Shown here: piece after piece, positions 54,228-64,000 of the stretch
Layout of the letters: each line of letters starts with the position of its first letter
How positions within the stretch are numbered: position 1 is the first letter of the stretch
Assembly: GCA_009760855.2 (NCBI GenBank)
Contig: WPIO01000005.1
Location: forward strand, 1,397,001-1,461,000
Reading direction: 5' to 3'
From: Cristatella mucedo
Taxonomy: Eukaryota; Bryozoa; Phylactolaemata; Cristatellidae
DNA: 64,000 nucleotides
Made by a program: the position numbers and the translations under genes
Notes under the pieces: generated by a model
Told to the model about the DNA's origin: nothing
Databases searched by the model: none
What the model saw: only the letters and a program-made list of their open reading frames with translations

Positions 54228-55283
54228 CAGCAGCGATTGGCTGGCGATTGCCAAGCTGCTAAGTCTTGTGAGTGCAAACTTGTAGGTGCTCAGGTGAGCC
54301 AGCGACACCAGGAGCCGAGCGATCCGTGCTCGGCTGCAGCCGTGACAGCACCTGCACTAGCAGGACGCTGCTGACGTTTGCTGCTAGCGAAATAAGCTGC
54401 TGTTAAGCCTGAGGCAAATGGCTACAACCCTAGACCCCACTTCCCACCCAGCAGGTGGCTGGACCCGAGCTGGCAGCCCACCCACACACCACACGAGCCT
54501 CGGCTGAGCCGGTAATCCCCTTAGACCTGCTTAGACTAATTGCGGATTTTGACTCGTTTCGATAAGGCTTGTTGACTTGTTGGTCATTTTGCCCAAATAC
54601 ATTCAAGAGCAGTTTGTCCATTCGGGCGTCCGAGTTCGTCGGTCATCGATAATGAGCTGAGCCAGTCGATTATGCCAGTAAGTGGGAATCTAAAGCCAAG
54701 TCATTAAGGCCAGTGTCAAGTGCCCTTAGTGCGCTGGTAGTCTCTGTAGCTCAATCAGTATTCCGCTGGAGGCAGGGCAGCAGTCTCCCGACGTCGTCCA
54801 ATCGTTCTCACTAGAGGTAAATTGTATCGCCACTCAGTCTCAAGCCAGATGGTCTCTGGTCGATGTGTAGTCTGAAATTATGATCTAACAGCCAGATATC
54901 TGATCGGCTGCTTTGCTTCTTGCTAGCAGTCTTAGCTACTTCTTGCTGCGACCCGAAATAGGTCTAGCGGATTCGGAGTGGAACTGCAGCTCCAAGTGTG
55001 CTGCACTTGTTTTCGGTACTCGCTTTAAAGTACAGAGCTGTGATAATCCTTTCTTGAGGCTGAGGCTTCAGCTCTGTACGTGGTAACGAGCTGATGAGCT
55101 CGGTACAGTAAGATAGGTAGCTCAGGTCGAACATCTAACCGTGGCCCATGCTGCACAAGATATTCGTTGAATAGCTAGCTTGCTTTCACATTTGGGCATC
55201 ATCAGCCTGACGAGCAGACCGCTTTGCTTCTGTTTTGTGATTATCGAAACTGCACCGACAACGATCAATGGTAAATAAATAAA
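54227..55283. other. Intergenic, nothing firm
   Basis: At 54738-54830 there is a weak A-box-like tagctcaatcagta, but no matching B-box, so no tRNA is called. Confidence 0.35.
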
Positions 55284-55436
55284 TACAAGCTGATTCAACA
55301 GCCTCTTTTTGTATAGCGACAGAAGAGCCTTGACGTCTATCACCACCTCTTGCAGCAGCGATAAAGGATCGCCCACCACAGGATTTGAACCCACGACCTC
55401 GGGGCCGAGGTCGTGAAAAGCAACAGCCTTAACGGT
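55284..55436 (-). mobile_element. SINE-A copy
   Basis: Plus strand reads aagctgattcaacagcctc, agaagagccttgacgtctat, gcccaccacaggatttgaac, ccacgacctcggggccgag and gtgaaaagcaacagcctta. Confidence 0.9.
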
Positions 55437-55792
55437 AGGATTAGTACCCGTCGAAGGCTGAACGTTAACCAGGGAACTGCTCACACGCGACGGCATCTAA
55501 AGTGGTACAGTTGAGCCGACTAGAAAACCTTTGCTGCACTGCAGTGGAGCAGTGCAGCAAAGTGGACTTGGCACGTTGGCTATCCGACCAGCTCCTGTCT
55601 TAATCCACGCTAGGCAGCGCTACAATCAAGAATATTACCCCATAGCTCAGGGACTAGTAGGGGGCACAATCGCAATCAGCATCCAAACTGGAGCTCCAAA
55701 TTCTGTTAGTATTTTGCTCTGTCAGTTGCAGCTTATTCCAGCAGCCAAGCAGCAGCAGCAGACTTTAACTGGTTGCGCCGCAGGATTGGCGA

Positions 55793-55955
55793 GCCGTGAT
55801 GGCACACTAGGTAACACGGTTGCTTTCACAACCTCTGTCCCGAGGTCGAGAGTTCGATTCCTGCGGTGGGCGATTCTTTGTTGCCACTGCAAGCGGTGAT
55901 GATAGCCGTCAAGGCTCTTCTGTCGCTATACAAAAAGAAGCTGTTTAAGGAGCTG
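55793..55955 (+). mobile_element. SINE-A copy
   Basis: gccgtgatggcacactaggt, tgtcccgaggtcgagagttc with B-box agttcgattcc, gcaagcggtgatgatagcc, tctgtcgctatacaaaaag. Together with the copy at 55284 it forms an inverted pair. Confidence 0.9.
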
Positions 55956-58900
55956 AGATTGCAGTGGATACTTCTTATCGGTGACGCAATTGCCTGTCTC
56001 CTTTCATTCCTGGGCACTGCCAGGGGCTGCTAGAAACGACACACTGCCGACATGCCAGTGAAGCTGGCCATCGTCCATATTCAAGCACCTCGTTATATGA
56101 CGACACACTGTAACCATCTGAAGATCTTCATCCAGCACTGCACCCAGCTGGAGCTGCAGCTCGTGGCTGCAGCTCCAGCTGCACCTGCTGGAGCTGCAGA
56201 GCTCAGCGACCCACAGCGCCCACCCGAAAGGTGGCCCGACGGTGGATTCGGACTTCCGTCTGCCCTAGTGGTGGCAGTAGCCGGCAGTGGCAGCAGCGCC
56301 TGTGGCAATCATCCAGAGCAAAGCCAACCTTAGCCCCGAGCTCTGTCATAAATGTGCCATGCCCAATCTTGGCTGGCATCGTGCCACAGTTTATTGGAAT
56401 GCCTCTCTCAGGAGGGTCATTGGAAAGGGCAGCCCCGAGCTGTGGCTCGTGCCTGCCTGCCCGACTGGCTGCAGAAGGCTTTGGTGCCACCGAATGCCCC
56501 CCCCCTGCTCGGCCAAACCGTAGATGCACCAGTGTCTGAAGCGATCGAGTGCATGGGCTTCGGCTGCACGGATGCGAACTACAAGGGCGATGCTGCCCCC
56601 CACCGGAAGGATGGCCACTTACGATGCAACGACGAGCCGACAGAGAGCTGCTGCACCACGGTGCCGGGCCAAGCGGCCGCCAGAGGGCGCTGCACGATGT
56701 GGCTGTTTGCACGAGCAACTGTGCTGCTACGTGCCCGGACGGGGCATTTCCCGTGGACTGCCCGACCGAAACTGCCAGCCAAGGCAGTGCCAGCCAAGTT
56801 ACTGTCTCGCGCTGATGCAATCACATCACACACAGGCCGCTAAGCCTGCCAGGATGGCCTGGAGGCCTGTGCTTCTCCTCCTTGCGTAGGAGGAAGCCAG
56901 CCAGTGCCCCAGCTGTGCTGCCAGTGTCCCAGCTGCGCTGCTGCCGAAGCCGAGCGCAAAGGGCGGCCCTGCGCAGAGCGAAGCCTCTCGCTCAGCCGTG
57001 TTTACGCTGGCATTTACTCTTGCATTCTGCTATCGCCAGGCACCTACATATGCAACAGCATCAGCAGCAGCAACAGCACGGTGTCGCACGTGGGACCTGC
57101 AGCCTAGCTCAGAGGTGTGTCGATGCAAGTTTTAAGCCATCACGTTATCAAGGGCAGCGCAGAGACAACAGGTAGTGATGCAACGAATGCTACGGTGTTG
57201 AGAGGTCACTGCACAGCAGTGCTGACGACATGGCAGGGCAGTGTGTGCAGCGCCCGGTTTTCACACAGCTCACGCGCAGCTTAAAGCTAGAACGAATTGA
57301 GAATTACCGAATGCATCGTGGCAGCATAAACATCGCAGGCTATTCTGAGGTTCGTGATCGGAAGTTGCCGCTGGCTCGGTGAAGTGCTGCTGCTTCGGTT
57401 TAATCGTGAGCAGCGGAGGCTCTCCAGTCACGGAGTCACATGGCTACCATGGCAAGTCTCTGGCTCTGGCAAGTCTCTGGCTCTGCTCTGCTCCAGGCTT
57501 GCGAGGACCTGCCACGCTTGAGCTCTGCCGTAAAGAAAGAGGATGCAGCTGCCTTTTGATGAAGCCGAGCAGACGAGGTCGTCGGACAGACGATTGGTTT
57601 CTCCTTGACTATGCACACGACAGGCTGCACAGTCTCGGCTGGCATCTAAGCGATGCTCTCATCATTCCTCTGTCGCTCGTCGCAGTGTCACGACTGGGGT
57701 GCGTTGCAGTGCGAGCGTGCGACTGCTCGAGCGCTAAGGAAGCTGCCCAAGGATGCGTGGCAAATCTGCTGCTCTTTGTTCCGAGGTGGCACCGGGAGCG
57801 ATGCACGTCTAGTGGGACGTTCGCTACTCTGCACCTCCCGGATACCCAACGGTGGCGAGGCCATCGAAATTGCACGACTCCTACTTGGCCAATAGCATTC
57901 GCGTGACAGTGACAAGTTGCGCAGCGAACGGCGGCTTGCTAGCCTGGCAGCAGGCTTGCCGAATGCTAAGGTGCTGTTTTTCACCTGGATTATGTTTGAC
58001 CACTGAGGGTAGGGGAGGTGTGGATACTCTGGATATAGATTTCTGCAACCTCCGAGGGTTCCGGTCGTTGCTTCTTCGGCTCGCTGTCTTTTCGGCATCC
58101 GTGCATCTGAGTACTAGCGATGGTATTTCCCTCGGCATCTTGGCGACAAGCACGGATGCGGCACGTCGACTTCGGCTCAGGGGTAGAGGGGAGTTCCATC
58201 TTTGCTACAGCAGTTAAGCTTTTCTCTTGTCGACACGATCGCGGGTCGCACGCCGGCCATGGCCCTGCCTGTATTGGGGATGCCTCGGCTGGGCTGAGCT
58301 GACCCCGGACGCATTGTTCCCAGCTGTAGCACGGCAGGCCTCCCCAGCCAAGGAGGCAAAGGGCACATCAAAGCGACTGGCTACAGCCCGGCGTCGAGCT
58401 TCGCTGTGCACAGTCAAGCGACAGACCTCGTCTCTGCAGAGGCCTGCAGAGGCGGGCCTGCAGATGTCCACGGTTTCCTATCGACTCTGGCTGTCGTTAA
58501 GTCGTTAGGATGACCATTGTGCTCGCCAAGGCCGAAATAAAGGGCTTTTGTGCCGGCCGATCACGTGGCCTGGCTGCCAACAAGGCCGGCCAGTGGCAGC
58601 CGACACTTAGTTGCACCTGGAAACAGCTGCGTCTAATGTGGTCTGTATATTATTGTCTCAATTTAAGTGACCACACGTAGAGGTGCCGACCGTGCGGCTC
58701 GCGAAAGCCAGAAGCTGCAGGACTTTTGATTAGACAGTGTCAATTGTGTGGTGGCTTCGAGTCAGACACCGAGGAGCCGCCGGTGGACCTCAGTGCTGCC
58801 ACGCCCACTTCTATGATGTCGTATAAAACTTATGCCAACTTATCATCAACTGGGCGAGCCGGCAGCCGAAGCATTCAGCGGAGGCCGAAGCACTCAGTGG

Positions 58901-59754
58901 CCGCCAGCAAGGCACCAAAGCTGCAAGCATCGCCGAAGCAGCCAGCAGCGAGCAGCCATCACAGGACGATTGCCTTTGTCCATGCAGCTGCCCATTGCTG
59001 CCTGGTCCATGGAAGAGCAGGGCTTAGAGTGAGAGAGGAGAGTGTCTGGGGTAGAGGCCGGCTGCTCGATTGCAAGACCGAATGCTTGCCTCGTGCGACA
59101 CGTAGGTCATCGGCAAGGAGTGTTGCTGCTGCATGCACTAACTGCTGACTAACTGTAACTGCTGACAGGAAAACAAAGATGCTCCGAGCAGGAATGTACC
59201 GGTGCGAATGGGGAATGGCGGTGGTGGTGGTAGTGGTGGCGGTGGTGGTGTAGCGGCTACTTGATGGAATGCAGTAGCTGGTCACTGCATTTGGATCCGC
59301 CAAGCCAGAAGCCTATGCTGGGCTGCCTGCCTCCATACTCTGCTGATCATCGAGGAGTCAGCACAAGCATGCAGTCTGCTGTCCGAGCATGGGCAGAAGG
59401 CAGAGGGCTCGAACATTACCAGCTGGCTGCTGTTTGCTCTACGTACAAGCTGCTTGGCAATCTCATGCCTCAGCCCAGAGGCCTTAGCGGCTCTTCTGCG
59501 CCGGCAGAGGCATAGGTTCGGATAAAATGAAGATTCCCACTTTGACTGCGAGTCACTGCATGCTTGGTCTGAGGAGCAGTGCGCCGCTGTGTTGTGTGAT
59601 GAGCTTTGAGGTTTTTGAGTGCTCACCTACGGTCGAGAATTTCAATATCGTCAGGACCACTTAGAGTGTGCGCTTCGGGAGTGAAATCGAATCTCCGATA
59701 AACTCATTGGAGCTGCCGGTACAGCGGTGCATTGCATTAATAGACAGCTGCATA
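55956..59754. other. GC-rich region without a recognised gene
   Basis: Long overlapping open frames (56352-56843, 57379-57906, 58726-59148). Cysteine-rich pieces near 56430-56790 recall EGF-like spacing but change frame repeatedly. A plus-strand segment from 58735 (QCQLCGGFESDTEEPPVDLS) follows a gattagacag acceptor and reads like protein, but no partner exon was found. A GGT-rich run lies at 59216-59251. Confidence 0.3.
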
Positions 59755-59759
59755 CATAA

Positions 59760-59925
59760 AAATACAATTCATTGTTATAGCTCCCTAAGTGAATTTCATC
59801 TCTATTCAGATGCTTTACATATGTCACAGGACTCGAGCCCACGACCTAGGTCATCACATGCCTTCACCTTGACCTTGGTCATTCATAGGCAAGCACGTTA
59901 ACCACTGGGCCAAGACAGTGCAGAT
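59760..59925 (-). mobile_element. SINE-B copy
   Basis: Plus strand reads tagctccctaagtgaattt, catctctattcagatgcttt, acatatgtcacaggactcga, then the head ending cgttaaccactgggccaag. Confidence 0.82.
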
Positions 59926-60034
59926 TAAGCACATGCAGAACTTTATGAATTATGCTGGCCAAGCCCGCTTTAAGGATTAGGTTTTCCAACACTGTCAAAC
60001 ATTATGCTTACTCATAACCACTAAGCTGGATTTA

Positions 60035-60960
60035 TTGTAATAATAATAATAAGTTTGATTTAGGACCCTCAGATAACTCTATCTCTTTATAGGCACTTTA
60101 CGTTTGCTGCAAAGAAAGCACGATTGCATGGTTAGTGGTAGCATGTTCAATAACCAGCAAGAATGACATGGTTAGGGGTGACATGCACAGGGTCAGCATG
60201 CAAGTATGGTTAGTGGCAGCATGCACAGTGTCAGCATGCATAAGTACATAAAGAATGAATCACACGCACCCAGTAAATGCTGAGATAAATAGATGCGTTT
60301 TTAGTTTCTTTTTAAACGTGGTCAAGTCAGGAGATGTCGTGATGCAAGTCGGGAGTAAGTTCCAGGCTTTGGGAGCATACGAACTATAGGCACGGTCTAT
60401 AAAGGATTTGAGGTTCGTACGAGGTATAGGTAAATTATTAGATTCCGGAAAGCAGATGGTATCCTCCTTAGCCTGGTGGGGGAATGGACCTGATAGGCAG
60501 GCTGGAGCCAAAGAATGGAAGGACCTAAAAGTGAGCCGTCATTAAATGTTAGAAAGCTTGGTGCAATCCAGGTGGGGATGTAAGTAAGAGATACAGACAG
60601 TGACTTGAGAGAGTTCCAGGTCCTGGAGCTTAAAGTGGCATCCGAGCAATGGTACAGCTGCATGTCATCTGCATACGCATGCAAGCCTGGATTGTGCTTG
60701 AGGGTTGCACAGGCTAAAAAACAAAGAAGTATGAATTGCAAAAAAAAGTGGACCAAGCACTGAGCCAACTGGTATTCTCAGTACTTCAGAGGCACTCGGA
60801 TGACTGTTACCCGTTGACATCAATGCCCTGAAGTTGCCCACCGAGATAGGACCTCAACCATTACAGCACAATGCCTAGGCAAGTGAAGCCTAAGCAAGAT
60901 GGTCGGCACCGAGGGACTTGATGATCAGCCCTGCCGAGAGATTTGGAAATATAGCCAGAG
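60035..60960 (-). mobile_element. LINE-B copy with YADD motif and internal deletion
   Basis: Minus-strand reading: HNPGLHAYADDMQLYHC (reverse-transcriptase motif C, Tyr-Ala-Asp-Asp) followed after a gap by MAPACLSGPFPHQAK, FRNLIIYLYLVRTSNPL and YAPKAWNLLPTCITTSPDL. The 3' tail at 60035-60110 carries aagtgcctataaagagatag and TTA repeats. Confidence 0.85.
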
Positions 60961-62774
60961 TGGCTCTGCATAAGTCAGCATCCGTGAAAAGGCAGGGTTA
61001 CTTTACTTGCAGCCGTGCTGACACTGCTAGCAGGAAGCTGGGCACTGTCAACCACCTAAGCACACCATACCTTTTATGGACTGTTCGAGCAGGCTAAGAC
61101 CTCTGATCTACCGCTGCTGGTGAAGCAAGAATGTGGCTTTCAGCTGCCTTCGCTTCCGGAAAAAAGCTGAAGCTGATGAAAGCTGAATGCAACCGACTGA
61201 AGGAGTGACTTACACGCTCTGGGGCGTCACATTGCAGCTCCAGAGTGTACCTACGATAGGCTTTACGGAAGGAGCTCTTTACGGAAACGTATACAGCCTA
61301 TCGTACGTATGGCCTATCGTATAACAAATCGTATAATCTTTTTGTAAATCGTATAGGATTACGACTAATATGATGATTATTATGATTCATGATTGATGAT
61401 TAAGATGATTGATATTATTATGATTAATATGATTATTATGATTAATCGTATATGTAAAAGATTTTACAATTTAGGATTATATCGCCTTTCTATAAGATAT
61501 ATATATATATATATTGTATATTATATTATTATCATATATTATATATATATATATATATATATTATAAGCTTTACAGAAAGAGCTCTAGACGGAAACGGCC
61601 GAGCTTCCAGCTTCGCTCATCTGCTGCAGGCAGGCTGCTGGACTAGCTGCTTTCGGTTGAGATAGATGCAAAGCCAGGTGACTTGCTGCTCCACTGCTCG
61701 GGTGCTGCCTTTGATGATGCTTCTTTTTTCTTCCATGGCTGCTGCAGCCAGTTCCAGCAGCAGCATCGACGGCACCAGTGAGCAAACCCGGAATGTGTGC
61801 TCTGTGCATGCAGCAGCACGAGCGACCTCTCGCAGCTTGTGCACTCAGCGCCACAGCTTGTGCAGCTACTACAGGCTGCAAGCGAGAGAAGACGGCCTAG
61901 CTGCTAGCTACGTCACTTGGGACCGAGTGCAATTCCGAGCGTAGCACTTCTTCTGGTATGTACTCAATCTGTGACGAGCTGAGCAGTCTCAGCAATTCGC
62001 CCAGCCACCGTTCGTTGGCTTCAAACAGTCAATGGCAGCTCCAGATGCTGCTAGAAACCAGGAGCACCTGGATGATGGAAGACGTGCAGTAGGTGTGTAT
62101 TACGGTGGCGTGCCGAGTTGCTGGGGTGAGAGTGCACTGCGAGTCGAAGCGGCAGGCTATGTATCGCGCCTATGCATGGAACTCCGGGGTGGCATACGCA
62201 TATCTGCATTTACGACTGTCAAGCGGCTGCCGCTGACGAGTCTTCCGGTGGAAAGATGGCAAGTCTGCTGCAGGTGGCACGGCCGGCAAGCCACGCTGCC
62301 TACAGGGGCCAAAGAATGTTCACATGCGTAAGTTTCTCAGGTCGCGGAGGTGAATTGGGCCGGCATAGGTGCATAGTACCTACCCCTATAATGTCATTCC
62401 ATCTCGGCAACATTCAGCATCATGCTAGCAGCTGGTCACGTGCATGCGCCTGAGGCAGGTATGTGCGAAAAGCATCGATTGTTGCTGCTGCCACTGCATG
62501 CTGGCATGAGAACTTTCGATATGCACTCCACCAGCTCCTCTCGTGTGAGTCAGCTTCCAGGATGAGATCTAGAACTCTTCTCAACAGTTAGTGCAGGTGC
62601 ACAAGGTGCTGCTTCGGACAGTGCCCTCTACTCCTTCCCAGTCACTGTTCCTGCCTCTGCTCTTGGCCTAAATGTGAACCACCCAGCCGAACCACATGAC
62701 AGAGGAGCCTTCTAGGAAGAACTGAGAGAAGATAAAAAAAAAGTGCAACGAGAAAATAATTGCAAAAGAGAGGA
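60961..62774. other. Intergenic with AT repeats, no gene recognised
   Basis: TA tracts at about 61497-61515 and 61538-61563 and ATG/ATT repeats at 61365-61450. The GC-rich part 61580-62700 has open frames without recognised features. Confidence 0.35.
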
Positions 62775-62779
62775 GAAAG

Positions 62780-62780
<1 letters not shown>

Positions 62781-62827
<47 letters not shown>

Positions 62828-63193
62828 ATCCGAGTAAATTCCAGGCTTCCGGTAACCGGTAACTCACTCTCTGCAGGAGTTTCCGGTTCTGGATGAAAGC
62901 AAATTCTGCGTAATAGTGGTTACAGTAGTTTGGCCGCCTGACAAGTTTACATGTGATCAGTAAGAAAGAAAGATCAGTGTCCCAGTTGAATTCTATTGTC
63001 AAGGTAGCCGGTTGGATCACACGAAACTCGCACCCAATGAGTGTGCAGAGGCTAATGGGAATGAAGGTCGTCCGATCCCGTACAGAGTGAGAATAAGCCC
63101 AACTTGCTCAGTCTGGCTTGAGTTGAGACAAGAACATCTGAACGAAGCAGGTCCAAGTAGCTGCGCCTGGTGAGTGTGTGAGGTTTGCTATGT

Positions 63194-63229
<36 letters not shown>
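62781..63229. repeat. Two (GA)n microsatellites
   Basis: GA runs at about 62785-62827 and 63194-63229; the 370 bp between them show nothing recognised. Confidence 0.93.
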
Positions 63230-63231
<2 letters not shown>

Positions 63232-63559
63232 GGCGTTGGAACGACTTGCAAGTCTAGGGTAAATTTTTTCAAAGCCAATTGATGCTGCTTTGAGGATGAC
63301 CGATACTGCTTCTATTGCTTGCCTGTTAAAGAAAAGAGGAAAAAGATTGAACTTGCCAGCAAGTAAATAAACCACTCAAGCATGCTTGGTTGGACAAGCA
63401 TCGCCAGCAGGCAGGCAGACAGCCACCATAATGCAGCAGGCTGCGAGAGAGCTCCTTGCGAGGGTCTTGACTGATGATAGCTCATCAGCAATGGAAGCTG
63501 TGTGCACGTTGTGCTGACTGGTTTGTGCCATGCAACACTAGTGAGGATTTAAGATGCAG

Positions 63560-64000
63560 TAGCCCCAGATCATGTCCCTGTACCTTTCAAAAAGGTTGTT
63601 GTTAGGCCACTAATTAAGAAAGCAGCACTAGATCAGCACAGTTTCCCTTCTACCTTTCCTATCAAAGACACTGAAGCAAGAGGGAGCAGACCAGCCAAAC
63701 TCTAATGTTAAAACCTCAAACTAGCAAGTTCCAGTCTGGATGTAGAGCTAATCACTCCACTGAGTCAGCATTGCTTAGGGTGTATAACGACATTCTCAGG
63801 AATGCAGACTTGGGTGAAGTTTGCTTGTTCTGCTTGATCTTTCGGTAGCGTTTGATACAATTGACCACAAAATCCTTCTTGAGTGCCTCTCATCTCGCCT
63901 GGGCATCACTGGCACTGCACTGCAATGGTTGATATCCTATCTCAGTGGGAGACTCCAGAGTATTGATGGGAATGGACAAAGATTGTTCGATGAACCGCTG
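63560..64000 (+). mobile_element. LINE reverse transcriptase fragment, cut by the window edge
   Basis: Reads VVRPLIKKAALDQ, SKFQSGCRANHSTESALLRV, YNDILRNADLGEV, then (next frame) VAFDTIDHKILLECLSSRLG and ITGTALQWLISYLSGRLQSI. This is the motif A region (FDxxDH) and following block of an L2/CR1-like reverse transcriptase. Frame changes at about 63690 and 63840 show it is degenerate. Confidence 0.85.

Noticed and set aside
54738-54830. Possible tRNA gene
   Set aside because: Only an A-box-like segment is present; no B-box and no cloverleaf could be drawn.
56352-56843. EGF-like cysteine-rich protein
   Set aside because: Cysteine spacing is suggestive only when three frames are mixed; no single frame or exon set supports it.

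Overview
The window is animal (metazoan) nuclear DNA with small exons, GT-AG introns of hundreds to thousands of bases, dense microsatellites and many decayed non-LTR retrotransposons and SINEs. I rebuilt three genes by eye from splice sites, matching intron phases and remembered family motifs. I cannot name the species. The repeat content (L2/CR1-like LINEs, two tRNA-type SINE families, an R2-type endonuclease fragment, long TA and GA tracts) suggests an invertebrate, but that is inference.

Layout. At the left edge, on the minus strand, are the first two coding exons of SNRPA1 (U2 snRNP protein A'); the rest lies outside the window. From 4100 to about 26340 (perhaps 30839), also on the minus strand, is a large multi-exon FAM227 gene, recognised by its FWW exon, its CxAFPxS exon and its GQSPL exon. 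Fourteen exons are placed with mutually compatible phases, with one gap between 22811 and 25285. On the plus strand, 33385-40887, is a complete chibby (CBY1) coding sequence in three exons, 128 residues, with a poly(A) signal at 41119.

FAM227 and chibby lie head to head with their 5' ends facing each other across roughly 31-33 kb. As I recall, human FAM227A and CBY1 on chromosome 22 are also neighbours in divergent orientation, so this looks like an old linked pair. Chibby is a basal-body and beta-catenin-binding protein. FAM227 function is not established; a ciliary link is only inferred from the pairing.

The introns and the right-hand 23 kb hold most of the repeats. There are two LINE families: LINE-A, plus-strand copies ending in the motif gagatacgttacat, and LINE-B, mostly minus-strand, with an AT-rich TTA-repeat tail. 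SINE-A has a tRNA-like head and carries a 176-bp perfect palindrome near 10.8 kb. SINE-B appears to share its 3' tail with LINE-B. Beyond 41.2 kb no gene could be named. A frameshifted coiled-coil reading frame near 48.8-49.4 kb and a few splice-flanked open segments are the best coding candidates there. The window ends inside a decayed LINE reverse transcriptase.
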